Origin: Branchiostoma floridae
Taxonomy: Eukaryota > Chordata > Leptocardii > Amphioxiformes > Branchiostomatidae
Direction of reading: 5' to 3'
NCBI RefSeq assembly: GCF_000003815.2
Contig: NC_049983.1
Coordinates: 15,462,963 to 15,524,962 of the forward strand
Length of the DNA stretch: 62,000 nucleotides
This document shows positions 21,126-31,957 of the stretch, piece by piece. The notes under the pieces were generated by a model. That model saw nothing but the letters and a program-made list of their open reading frames with translations, made no database searches and was not told the DNA's origin. The number at the start of each line of letters is the position of its first letter. Position 1 is the stretch's first letter. Made by a program: the position numbers and the translations under genes.

Positions 21126-22420
21126 GCATTAGATACTTGGTAACAAGATTAAAGTAAAACTTTTGACATAAACAACTTTAAAATGATTAATTTTGGCACT
21201 TTTCTGAGGGGAAATTTGTTTTCTTTTGGCCTCCTGACGTGACCCCGCACAGAGCCACACCTGTGCGCGTCAGCCGGAGAGTTAATTGAATCAAAGACCT
21301 AGCCAATCAGCGAAGAGGAGGCCAAAGGCTAATTAATATTCATAAGCGGGGCTTCATGATCCCGTATATAGCAGTGTTCCCGCCAGGGGGAGCGAAGCCC
21401 GCCTAAGGCTCTCGCATTTTAGACTATTCAGAAGGCTTTATATTGTATCAGTTCTTAGGGGCATATCTATGATAATCGCAGCAGTCCCTTAACTTCTCTT
21501 CAGGAGTTTAGCGTAACACCATTTCAGGTCAAACCGTCAAAGGCAACTAAAAACAAACTTTAACGTTACTGAGTTCAACAGTACTTATAACTTGTAATCC
21601 GAAGTTGAAACGCTAGCGATGGTATTTTCGCTGCGCTGTTAGCTCCGTGCGACTGTTGTTGACGGTCTTATAACGGTATATTTTGCACCCCTGTACCCTG
21701 GTATGAGTAACATTTGGTATAGATAGGCATAAGATAGTTGGCAAAATGATCCAAGTAAAATTTTTGGCATAAAGTACTGTAAAAGGCTTAATTACAGCAC
21801 TTTTTTTTTAGGGGAAATTGGTTTTCTTTCGTTCTCCATGCCATGACCTTTCGGACGTTCACCCCACAGAGCCGACATCTGCACCTGCGTCTAGCCGGCA
21901 GAAAGAGTTAATTCAATTAATGGTTCAGCCAATCAGTGAAGAGGAAAGCGAAGGCTAATTAATATTCATAAGCGGGACCACACAATACGTTAACTTGAAG
22001 ACTCAGGCCGTACAGACTTCTCGCCAGGATTTTTTCAAAGCGTCGGACAGGGGTCCGGGGGCCGCCGAATGTCCCTGGCGGGGTCCAGGGGCAGGGCCAC
22101 TGTGGGGGGGACCCAGGTGGGCGAAGCCCCCCCGGAAGCTCTTGCATTTTAGACTATTGAGAAGGCTTCTTTTATCAGTTTTTTTAGGGCCATATCTACT
22201 ATAATCGTAGCAGTCACTTCTCTTCAGCAGTTTGACTTTAAAATATTTCGGGTCAAAGCTTCAAAGACAACTAAAACCTCATAAACTTCAACAAACTTTA
22301 CTTAGCTCAACAGTATACAAAAATATTGTACGGGTTGCCATCCTTAGTTGAAGCGCTTATTTATAGCGCTAGTATCTTCGCTGCGCCGTTAGCCGCCGTG
22401 CGACTTTTGTTGACGGTCTG
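21060..22420. repeat. Large direct duplication with CCAAT and TATA-like words
   Basis: 21110-21668 and 21710-22419 are diverged direct copies, with about 150 extra bases in the second. Shared landmarks in order: ttggtatagataggcat, aggggaaatt, cacagagcc, gccggcagaaagagttaatt or its variant, agccaatcag, gaagagga, aggctaattaatattcataa, gcggg, attttagactatt, agaaggct, cttctcttcag, cgctgcg, ttgacggtct. Each copy carries CCAAT, and the first has gtatatagcag about 60 bases later, resembling a promoter layout. There is no long ORF in either copy. Confidence 0.8.
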
Positions 22421-24420
22421 ATATCCCTACGTCGCCGCCTCGCTGATATTCCCACGGACATGTTTCAAGAAAAATACACAGCAAAAAACGCTGTTCTGCG
22501 TCAAATTCTATTCTATAAAACATGTGGGACTCAGTGTTACAGTCTAAATATTTTGTAGAAGCACCGCTGTAGGAAAGAAGGTCCAAGCAATGTAAAACAT
22601 CACGTAGCATGAAGTTCGCTGTCAACTGGCACACAGCACATGACTGTTTGAAACTCTAAGTCTAATCAACAGCCGTGTTTGATTGATAGCCGGCGGTCCT
22701 TTGATGAAGTCGGCGAAAGGTGCGTTAGTTAGAAAATCTGCGTTTAGTTTTGATACGTAATTATAAGTTAGACAGTGGCGAGAATGATTATTTTCTCATC
22801 AATATTTCTCTTCAGAATTATTTGAACTTAATTGTACATCTAAACAATTGGCTTACCTGTGCAATGTTTATATGATTAATGATCAGTGTACTGAAATCAT
22901 GTGTAACGTATGGCTCCTAGTCAATAGATCAGCATTTTCTCTATAGTGACCACCTGTCTATAATGGCCACATTTCCTAGTGCTGTTGTTGTTTGACATAA
23001 ACTTTGAACATTTAAATTGTAAGTAACTTTAAACTGCCAGAGTTTCAGCCCAATAAAACACTCTCAGCGCCAGGGTATGAACAGACTGACCAGACAGACG
23101 AAAATAAATCCTCGAACAAGGTTCAATCGTATCTTCCGGGTCTGGCAAGAATAGGCTCGATGGCTAATTGCATACAAAGTAAAACAGTTTAACAGTTTTA
23201 CAGCTTGAAGAAAACAAACGCTCCTACAGTACCTCCACCTGCTTGATAATTATTAAATCGTATGCCCTACTTGAATAAAAAAAGTTCACTGCAATAATAA
23301 ATGTACCCACATCACAAGGAGCTTATACTTTTTTAAACTTACACCTAGTTATCGTACTGAAAATTGTTAATGACACTACATGAAGTCATTCAACAATTTT
23401 CAGTCATGATGAAAATTTTCTGAATGGAAGGTGTGATTATTGTCATTTTCTGAAAAATAGAAGCAAGCTCTGTTTTTACCTGGAATCAATTCACAATACC
23501 AGTCCACTTTGGGGGATAATGTACTGTTAAGAGGATGTTCCATTTTTGCGCAGGGGTGATTTGGAACAGTCCAATGTTGCGTGGGAAGGGGTATGGCTGA
23601 AATATGCTGTATTTGCTCTTAAGCAAATGTCGGCCTTTCTAGTTACATGTATCCCCATGCTGAGCTGAATGTTTAGATTATTGTGTGATGAAAATTTACC
23701 CCAAAAAATGTGAAAATTTCTCGTTACAGTGAGAAAACTGTCAAATTGGCATTTATGTTACTTTCTCACATTAGATTTAGGAATTTCAGATGACTAAAAA
23801 AATCTAAATTGTGTTGCCATACATAACTTATGGTTGGAGATGATGATACTGTAAATTCATTTATTTTTCACCAAGACTTTATTTAACAGTTACTGTTGGA
23901 ACAATTCTATAAGGCAGTATTAGAAACACAAAACCATGGAGTCATACATAAGTAATTTTGCGGTAGGGATGTCACTATGAAAACTACAAAATTACATAGA
24001 AAAGAGTTCAATATTCATAGCGATTTAACAAAATAAAAAGACAGTCTGCAAACATCAGAAGATCAACAATACATATTGTAACACCAGTCCTATCAATTGG
24101 TGGCCTATCAAGCAACTTCAAAATGTATCTAACTTTTTGAGAGTCATAACAAATATTTCTCAGCCTCACTCTTTTTTCCTAAAAGTAAAACCCTTACTAA
24201 CCCCTTCCATGAAATGTTTCTCCATGCACCCAACCACCGTCCATCCAAATATTGAGATAAAACAAGCCGGTCCCTCCAACAACATCCAGATCCAGTTTTC
24301 TAAATCCACACAGATGTTTTCCTTCCAATCAGACTAAACAAATTGCAATTTTTGCAGCTGCTTGGCTGAGTCCTTCTGAAACTATACATCAAATACTGTC
24401 CCATTTATCATAACCTCTAT
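22421..24420. other. Gene-free region with one strong hairpin
   Basis: Largely AT-rich and unique. Holds the hairpin at 23357-23403 and a fragment of the gaccacctgtc repeat theme near 22945-22975. No coding exon recognised. Confidence 0.4.
23357..23403. repeat. Short high-identity hairpin, 10-base loop
   Basis: Left arm ctgaaaattgttaatgac, loop actacatgaa, right arm gtcattcaacaattttcag. The arms pair over 18 bases with a single bulge. Pairing weakens outside. It could be a truncated MITE end pair or a small hairpin RNA. The sequence alone does not decide. Confidence 0.8.
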
Positions 24421-24421
24421 A

Positions 24422-24809
24422 TAAGGCCACACTAATTTTATCTGTTGCTTCTTGGATTTGCCAAGTCCACTTTTTTTTCATTTTCAAAAAAAAAAATTAT
24501 ATTAAGACCAGAGAAAATATAATACAGATTTTTCTATCACAGTCCTGTAAATTAAATATTGCCATTCAGAGCCACATACACATAATTTCAGTCTACAGAT
24601 AGTGCCATTTATTCAGAACATTAACAACAAATCAAAGGAAGAGATCAATTGCATAAAACATGCCACTAAACTCCTCAGGCTGTTATTTAAGCTGTATATC
24701 TTCACCCCAGACCTTTTGAAAAAATGCATTTCTAATTTTTTTCAACCTGTCGCCAGAGTTCTTTTCTGAAAAAATCCGAGAAGCAACAAATAAATTTGGT
24801 GTGGCCTTA
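24422..24809. mobile_element. MITE, family with aaggccacaccaattt ends, copy 1
   Basis: Left end aaggccacactaattttatc then ttcttgg. Right end reads aatttggtgtggcctt, the inverse of the left. The adjacent bases are TA on both sides. The inner terminal segment (gcaacaaa, tccgag) also pairs in part. No ORF. The same termini bound the 58411-58769 element, and a lone right end lies near 37503-37520. Confidence 0.85.
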
Positions 24810-27035
24810 CCACGCAGCATTATATTGGTAAATAGCCTGGCCCAGGTGCAAAGACCTTTTTCACCACGCGTCTAATGGTAACTGTAGGGCCCTTTTGTCC
24901 AAGCCGTATACGCTAATTGATTTCTACGAGGCCTGAAGGAACGGTCTGAGGGTGATCGAAAAGAGAAGGGGTCACGATAAATTTGGAATTCACGCCCAAC
25001 TTGGAAACGTTATGTGTATAAAGCGTATAGGTTATAATGTAACTGGATGAATTTCACTAAAATCACTCCAGTCCATTGCGCTGAAAACAGATGAACCGAT
25101 GGAAAAAGTTTTATGCAGATACACCCCCCCCCCCCCATGATTACAATGGTTTGTCCACAGATGACCTGAACCAATGAATACGATTACGATGCCACGGCCG
25201 TAAAAGCATGGGAAGGCCAAGGCTGGATGCGTTCGTCCTTGCATGCACCAAAGAGAAGGGGGGATGGCTCTATTGGGAATGATAAGAGGCCTCTAGTGGC
25301 CAATGAAAAGGGCCCATAACGGTGCACACCCCAGTTCTTCCGCGACCGGGGTCCGTGGTAGTCCGCGACCAAAAAGTGACGAAAGGCTTCCGAGGGCCCA
25401 TGTTTGAGTTGACATTTCTCATTATTTCCTGCGAAATGACATTAAACGGTTACATGGCTGAAAAGCGTAGGAAATGGTGTGTTTTTGGTGCAAATTGTGT
25501 TTTGGTCCGCGCGTTGCTTCCGCGATATCCCTACGCCTGAATGTAAAGAGGCCCGTGACCTAGATTTAACTCTGAAGCGCTGTGTCAAGCGAAGTTGCAA
25601 TGCCGCGCGCCGTGGATGATTAAAAAAACTGTAGTACTAGAATTTTCTTTATAATTGGCTGGATTAGTCTTTAGATTTTCCTCTTTCTGGCAGTATCAGT
25701 CGTGCTTGCCGGAAAAATCTTCTTCATCTGTTTTATCCAATGCGAAAATGCCCGATTTTGTGCATCATTTTTGACATGAAAATAATGATATTTCCCTATA
25801 ATTTTTCAAAATTAGAGAAGTTGAAGGATCGAAACTCAGTTGGTCTTGTAGCTGAAGGTATATCCTCTCACCCCATATACAGTTATTTTCCTTCAGGATA
25901 ATTCCCTGGAAGAGATGGTCGCTAGACTTGAGGGTGTGCCGCCTCCATTTGAACCCCCAAATAAACTGGTGTGTGCCCCCATAAGGGAGGACCATCAGCC
26001 TTGTTTGGGGATTGACCAGGATATATTCAACTTTATGCCTGAAGCTAATGTCATAATTGATAGCGAATAAATTGCTTCCTTTTAATTCTCTTTTGTAGAG
26101 AGGGGGAAATAATCACATCAAATACTACTTTCAGAAGAATGATCTAAAATTCTTATAAGAATTTAGCTGACAAATACTGAATATTTTGCAGAAATAAAGA
26201 CAGAACAATACATGTAATTCATAAATGCATGAGACTTTTATCTACTTATCTAGTATTATGGATCTGAAATATCACCATCAGAATAGTTTACATACAAACC
26301 AAATATATATGAATGACTATGAAAAAAATTGAAAACAAAAATCATTACCAAACCATCATAAATTAAGGTCTATGATTTTGATTTAAGGTCTGTGATTCTT
26401 TTTGGGAACAAGCCATTGTTTGACAGCTTTAATGGCTATAAGTATAATAAAGCTGGACTAGCATTTTCACTTTTCAATGACAAATGCTGCAAAAAAATAT
26501 ATTCAATTGCAATGGAATGGAGCAAATGCATGTCGTTCTAGATTAATGTATCAACTAGAACTAGAATGGCGCAACAAACAAACACCATTACTGTCTACCT
26601 GAAATTTACTGTTTTGTTAGAACGAATGTCTGTATCGCTACAACAACATGGGGTGGTACCAACTAGAGCTGTATACCTAAATAAATTTGGCTGACCATTT
26701 CCAGCTATGATAGGTTTTACTCTCGTTTTCAATAATTGATTGTAATCTTTTGTATAAAGATTTAAAGATCTTAATCTTACGGATTAACAAGTGTGCCTAC
26801 ACTTTACATTGTCAGAACTGTCATCATTGACAGAGGATATGTCTAATGTATCTGTAGTCTTGAACAATGGGACCCAGAAAATTATTGAGGCAATTTAGTT
26901 TGTAGGTGCATTGTTGTTTAGGCACCTGTACCTATACATGAAAACATGTTTTTGATCATACTAGGTTCAGGTGCAGGAATGCTAGGCACTCAGGTCTGGA
27001 CCTATATCTAATATGTAATAACTGAACAAGTTGAG
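24810..27035. other. Gene-free region
   Basis: 24840-25560 is comparatively GC- and CpG-rich, with a poly-C run at 25122-25137 and an inverted word pair gggcccttttg (24891) and caaaagggccc-like gaaaagggccc (25306) that may mark a decayed element. The rest is AT-rich without recognisable content. Confidence 0.4.
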
Positions 27036-27039
27036 ATAC

Positions 27040-27190
27040 ATTCAAACTTCAAGGGACCACCTCTACATAAGGACCACTTGACACCTTTTTGGTGGTCCCT
27101 TAGATCATTCTCATTGACCACCTGTCCACCAGATTCTATTGGTCCCCTGGGTGGTCTTTTTAGGCAGGTTTCGCTATACATTGTAACGGT
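27040..27190. repeat. Dispersed repeat with gaccacc / ggtggtc words
   Basis: Reads aagggaccacctctacataa, ggaccactt, ggtggtccctt, tgaccacctgtcc, cccctgggtggtc, and ends aggcaggtttcgctataca. Read on the minus strand the end is tatagcgaaacctgcc, like the cagtcaaacctgtcc end of the 55.9-kb element. This may be a short non-autonomous relative of pogo-type elements (inference). Confidence 0.5.
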
Positions 27191-29200
27191 TACACACAGC
27201 TCCATTGCATCATTACTATGAATATCATTACCACCATTTGCATTTTATTGGATGCTGTAGCAAACAGAGCGCTTGTAGAATTTTTATCAATTTAGTTTTG
27301 CTTTTTTTTACTTTAGATTCCTTCCTTTGTGGACTGTCATTGCGGAAACCTTGAGATATGCAAATTCTGAGATTCCCTATCGAGCCTACTGCCAAACCAT
27401 TAATTTCACTGACATGCAATTAGAAAAAGTCCTGCACATTCCAACTTCATGCTGTGAAGTACTGTGTATATCACCTACATATATTATAAGTACCTACCTA
27501 CCTACATGTAGCGACATTAAATGCAAAAGCAAATTGTATCAAATACTTTGGGATATTTTTGGATATAAAATGTTTGGGAAAATAAAGAATTTCAAGAAAA
27601 TGTTATTTTCATATGTTGCTATCAAAGGTGCGGTCTGTCTACCCTACAATCTGCTTCTAGTCACTGACTAAATGAATTATGTTTGTTTTTTTCTCCTTCA
27701 GAAATATCACTTTTTGCACAAACCTACAAAAAAACTTGGTTTGACTTTACAGGTCAAAACTTGCCTCGGCAAAAGTGTCCAAAGGAAAACTATCCTAATC
27801 AATTTTTTTTCACTTTCAATTCCAGGTTTCCTAAACAAAGTCTCTTATCAAAATTAGTTACTTATCCGAATAGATGTCTCTTCACACTATTATTGCAAAA
27901 ATTTATTGACAGCTTTTTACACCCGGTTTCAACAAATCAACAAGCAAACTCAGGTAAAAAGATAATCCATTTTACAGACAACAACCTCAGCAGATGAATT
28001 AATAATACAACCCTGTCTGAACGGGACAATGAATTTTTTAATACGCAGGACTTACCTCAAATCTGTTGCGTCCAACAATCCAGTATAGGTACAAATCAAC
28101 AACATAAAACAAACAATCAACACAAACAACTGTTGTTATTGACTTCAAACATCCGCAAACATCACATTTTTGGTAACGCCTTCTCGCAGATTTTTTTCCA
28201 GTCAAATGAACAGTCAACGCCCTAAAGCAAAGAGCAAGCGATAAACAAATAAATAATTCAACATGCCCACTTACCCCGTCTGCTATTGTCGGTATTGTTC
28301 AGCCTACAACAATACCACTCCCTGACGATTCTACGATTTAAAATTTCCTTTCTCTTCTCCTTTTTTCTGCCGCCTGAATGAAGTTCTACTTAGTAGTTAT
28401 GTTGGCCGCTGGTCAACAATTTTCGGCCAAGTCCACAGAGGGCAAGCCGAACAATTTTCCTAAATGCACATGTTGGGATAATGCCTTTGATTACAAGCCG
28501 ATCGATCCACACCCAAACAGCTCAGCATACAGACTAGCTTTCAAAGTTGCACATTACCTCCTAAAACCACGTCCGCGGCAGAATAAACAATGCCGTGAAT
28601 GGAGAACCCAGGCCCGCTCTGATGTTGTTGCTCACAAAATAAATCCGCTGAAATCCTGCCCGCCCCACAACAAAGTAACGGTAAACACAAACACGCAGGT
28701 GTTCCCGTCGGGCTGAATGAAATGAATGCGAAACACTGCCAAACAACAGTGATGGAAATCGTAATCTCCCGCGGGGTTTCTAACACACAACGCGGGATTC
28801 GACACGACAATAAACAAACGCAGGGGTTTTTTGTTAGTCATGATTGCATTTGCCATTTTCTTCTCGGCTTGCATTCATATGAAAACCGATATCCAGTCCC
28901 CGTTGTCATAAATACCGTCCTGATTATGGATGGGAAAATAAAACTTTCAGATGCACCTGTCTCTTTGAGGCGGAATCAATAACGCTCCAATTTTGACGCT
29001 GCGTTGCGCGGAATACCAAATCAGGCATGCTTTCTCCTCGCATGACTGTCTCCTGTTTAGAAACATCGGTTCCAGTGGATGATAACGCCTTGTCACTGCC
29101 CCCGTTTACCCCTGATTGGTTATAATGTCGGATTCCCGATACCGAAGCTTTTATGGCCAATCCGGTGGCTCCGAAATCAATCTTGGTCGTCCACAGGGGA
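27191..29200. other. Gene-free region with two strong minus-strand donor sites
   Basis: Minus-strand sites gatttgag then gtaagtcc (exon side ends at 28056) and agacggg then gtaagtggg (exon side ends at 28276) match the donor consensus well. They sit just downstream, in transcript direction, of a CpG-containing unique block (28370-29200). This would suit an alternative FoxP 5' UTR exon and promoter. No coding frame supports it. Confidence 0.3.
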
Positions 29201-29201
29201 A

Positions 29202-29510
29202 ATTTGTAAATCGCAAAGGCTGTCTGTCCTTCACAAATAACTAAATAACTCCAGATCCAGCCTCTCAGGCAATGCAATTTGTTATCCAGGTATACGTATG
29301 ACAACTTCATTCAATTCAAGTATAACATCTTAGTTTTTTTACAAGTTAAATAAAATTTGTAAATCGCAAAGGCTGTCTGTCCTTCACAAATAACTAAATA
29401 CCTCCAGATCCAGCCTCTCAGGCAATGCAATTTGTTATCCAGGTATACGTATGACAACTTCATTCAATTCAAGTATAACATCTTTGTTTTTTTACAAGTT
29501 AATAATATTT
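29202..29510. repeat. 153-bp near-identical tandem duplication
   Basis: Two head-to-tail copies starting aatttgtaaatcgcaaaggc (29201 and 29354) differ at only about two or three positions (for example aactccag versus acctccag, cttag versus ctttg). The match is close enough that it may be very recent, polymorphic, or an assembly artefact. An N gap follows 330 bases later. Confidence 0.95.
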
Positions 29511-29739
29511 AGAATTCATATAGAATCAAATTGACAGAGCAGTTTCCTTTGTCTTCTTGTGCTCTCCCATCAGTCCTCTAATAACTCTAGTTCTTTCCAT
29601 CATAACTACTTCACAGAACAAGTTGGTTCAATTGCTATAATGTATGATGTTTGTAGCAATATCTTTCCATATCTTTTCTTATTCAGTCATGGGTGAACTT
29701 ACAAGCATAACAATACATCAAAATGACAACACCAAGATA

Positions 29740-30640
29740 GTTTATTTGCATAAAGATAATTAACTTTGACTTTGACTGTTTGAGCCAAATACATGTAAAC
29801 TATTTTTCAAAGATCCTGCTTTCTGCAGACTTTTCCTGGTNNNNNNNNNNNNNNNNNNNNNNNNNNNNNNNNNNNNNNNNNNNNNNNNNNNNNNNNNNNN
29901 NNNNNNNNNNNNNNNNNNNNNNNNNNNNNNNNNNNNNNNNNNNNNNNNNNNNNNTGCAAATGTAGGCAGTGTTCAAGGACAGTTGCTAACAGGCTGGTTG
30001 CTACCTCTCCCAAGTTCATTTGCATAAATATAATTTATGCAAATGCATGCAGTGTGCTACCTCTTCCATGCCAGCAACTTGAAATTGGTGTCTAACTCTA
30101 AGCTCTCTTGTCTCTTGTGTGGCTAGACAAATAACTCTTCTAATCTGTACTGTAAACAGCCTACTGTCTAATTTGTCCCCATGTCCTTGTGATTTGGGTT
30201 CTCTTATGACTTGACTTGACTACTATATTTGCATGAAGATAATTATTCAAATAATGCGGAAAAATTCTGAGCTCTTCTCAGACTAGACAGTTCATTCCTA
30301 TATAGACATTTATTGCTTTAGCCAAGAAAGTTATATTTTGTGTTGGAGGTATTTGTCTGTCTGTCTGCCAGTGTGAATACAATAACTCCAGAATGCCATG
30401 ATGGATTGTTTTAATACTTAGTCTGTGGGCAACTACTCTAGGTGTGGATGAAACCTTAAAATGATTAGATTTTTGTAATCTATGCACATAGCTCTCCAAT
30501 TTGTTTTGATGTCTTTGGGTTTTTGATCTCTCCTCATTTGCATACAGATAATTTATTCAAATGTATGCAGACGGTGTCTATGCCCACTGGGCAGAAAGGA
30601 CCTTTGCATAAAGACATTCTAATCTGCATAGACATCTCTC
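29740..30640. repeat. Diverged tandem repeat with octamer-like ATTTGCAT words
   Basis: The phrase (a/c)atttgcat(a)a/cagataattta.tcaaatg(tatgcag) recurs near 29742, 30018, 30228 and 30538, with spacers containing ctctcc, gtgtctatg and ttgggttctct. The middle spacer has the phrase gtctgtctgccagtgtgaat followed by aataactccagaatgccatg and atggattgtttt. Similar phrases occur near 47450-47600 and 55430-55500. It is one old repeat family and non-coding. Confidence 0.6.
29841..29954. other. Assembly gap (114 N)
   Basis: Run of N. Flanking sequence on both sides belongs to repeat-like DNA with ATTTGCAT-type words, so the gap is probably repeat-induced. Open frames crossing it are meaningless. Confidence 1.
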
Positions 30641-30644
30641 CAAT

Positions 30645-30858
30645 ATACTGTTAATGCATTTAAGTTTGCGGGGATTTAATTTCGCGGTAGCAGGAAAAAG
30701 GACTTTTCGCGGTGGATTTAATTTCGCGGTAACGCCATAGACTGCAGTCTAATACCATACTAGAAAAATGTTCGCGGTGGTTTTAAGTTTGCGGTGAAGT
30801 GGTCATCGCGAAAACCGTGAACATTAATCCACCGCGAACATTTCTGCATTTACAGTAT
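30645..30858. mobile_element. MITE with tactgt(t/a)aatgcatt ends
   Basis: Left end tactgttaatgcatttaagt. Right end gaacatttctgcatttacagta is its inverse with mismatches. The interior is built of gcgaacattt / aaatttcgcggt words in both orientations (tttaatttcgcggtagcagg, cacttcaccgc on the opposite strand), giving multiple stem options. It is inserted inside the ATTTGCAT repeat, with TA at both junctions. Confidence 0.85.
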
Positions 30859-31021
30859 TCCAGGTCTTTGTATTTTGGGTCTATTCCCAACTTTCTTTGA
30901 GTAGCCAGCAGGTGTCCAAACTTATTTGCAACCTTGCAGACGGAGCACTTCTGAAGGGAGACATTAGGACCACACATTGCCACGGCTGGCCACCTCAGGA
31001 ACTTGTTATAACTTATATAAG

Positions 31022-31336
31022 CAGGGCTCAAAATACCACCTGCATATGCAGGTTAGTGCAGGTAAGTTGGAGCTGTGCAGGTATTTCTGGTGTCTACCTA
31101 ACCTGCACTGGTCCAAGTACTGAGGTTTTATACATAATATGATGTAGGTGTATATGGATTGTTATCAGCTGCATTGACTGTTACCACTTATAAAGTATAA
31201 ATTAAAGACAAAATAGCAATGGTTTTTGAATTTTTAGTATGATCCATACTTTCTTCATTCAGAGTGGTGCAGGTAGAATTTGTCTGGTGCAGGTAATTTT
31301 CAATGTTACCTGCATCAGTGCAGGTATGCAGAAAAA
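31022..31336. mobile_element. Non-autonomous transposon, cagggctc(a/g)aaatac ends, copy 1
   Basis: Left end cagggctcaaaatacc. Right end gtatttcgagtcctg. The direct repeat ataag flanks both sides. Both subterminal regions are rich in acctgca / tgcaggt words in alternating orientation. The central part (gattgttatcagctgcattg, actgttaccacttataaagt) is shared with copies 2 and 3. CAGGG ends are common in hAT elements, but the 5-6-base flanking repeats differ from the usual 8, so no superfamily is assigned. Confidence 0.85.
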
Positions 31337-31605
31337 AGTATTTCGAGTCCTGATAAGGCTTGGGCACTAACCAAACTGGGGAGCCTGAACAGGTAGCCTT
31401 CCTTACATGGAATATAATTGAACCACATTGAGTTTTTGGGCTGGAAGAAAATCCGGGTGAGGCTTTTTTTGTAGGTAATTTGAACAAAAATCAAGATATT
31501 GTCAATATATCTATTTTCATGCCATGGACTCAATGCCAAGGACAAGGAGAAAGGAGGTTTTCACAATGATTTAAGTTAGGGCTTGAAACTGTGATATGGC
31601 AGTAA

Positions 31606-31957
31606 CAGGGCTCGAAATACTTTTTTCTGCATACCTGCACTGGTGCAGGTAACATTGAAAATTACCTGCACCAGACAAATTTTACCTGCACCACTCTGAA
31701 TTTAGGAAGTATGGATCATCCTAAAATTGTTCAGGAACTATAGCTATTTTTTCTGTTATACTTTATAAGTGGTAACAGTCAATGCAGCTAATAACAATCC
31801 AGATACACCTACATCCATACTATTCATAGGACATATATGTATAAAACCCAGTACACGGACCAGTGCAGGTTAGGTGCAGGTAGACACCAGAAATACCTGC
31901 ACAGATCCAATTTTACCTGCACTAAGGTGCATATGCAGGTGGTATTTCGAGCCCTGC
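31606..31957. mobile_element. Same transposon family, copy 2 (inverted)
   Basis: Begins cagggctcgaaatac and ends gtatttcgagccctg, flanked by cagtaa on both sides. Inverted relative to copy 1 and only about 270 bases away, so the two copies could pair as a ~300-base inverted repeat. The interior matches copy 1 reversed. Confidence 0.88.

Noticed and set aside
20725-21129. 134-codon minus-strand ORF with an internal protein repeat
   Set aside because: It arises from the 163-bp satellite; the adjacent copy of the unit is read in another frame and there is no coding signature.
21240-21420. Histone gene promoter (CCAAT plus TATA-like words)
   Set aside because: No histone coding sequence or 3' stem-loop nearby, and the block is duplicated as part of a repeat.
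29780-30025. ORFs crossing the run of N
   Set aside because: Unknown bases cannot support a reading frame.
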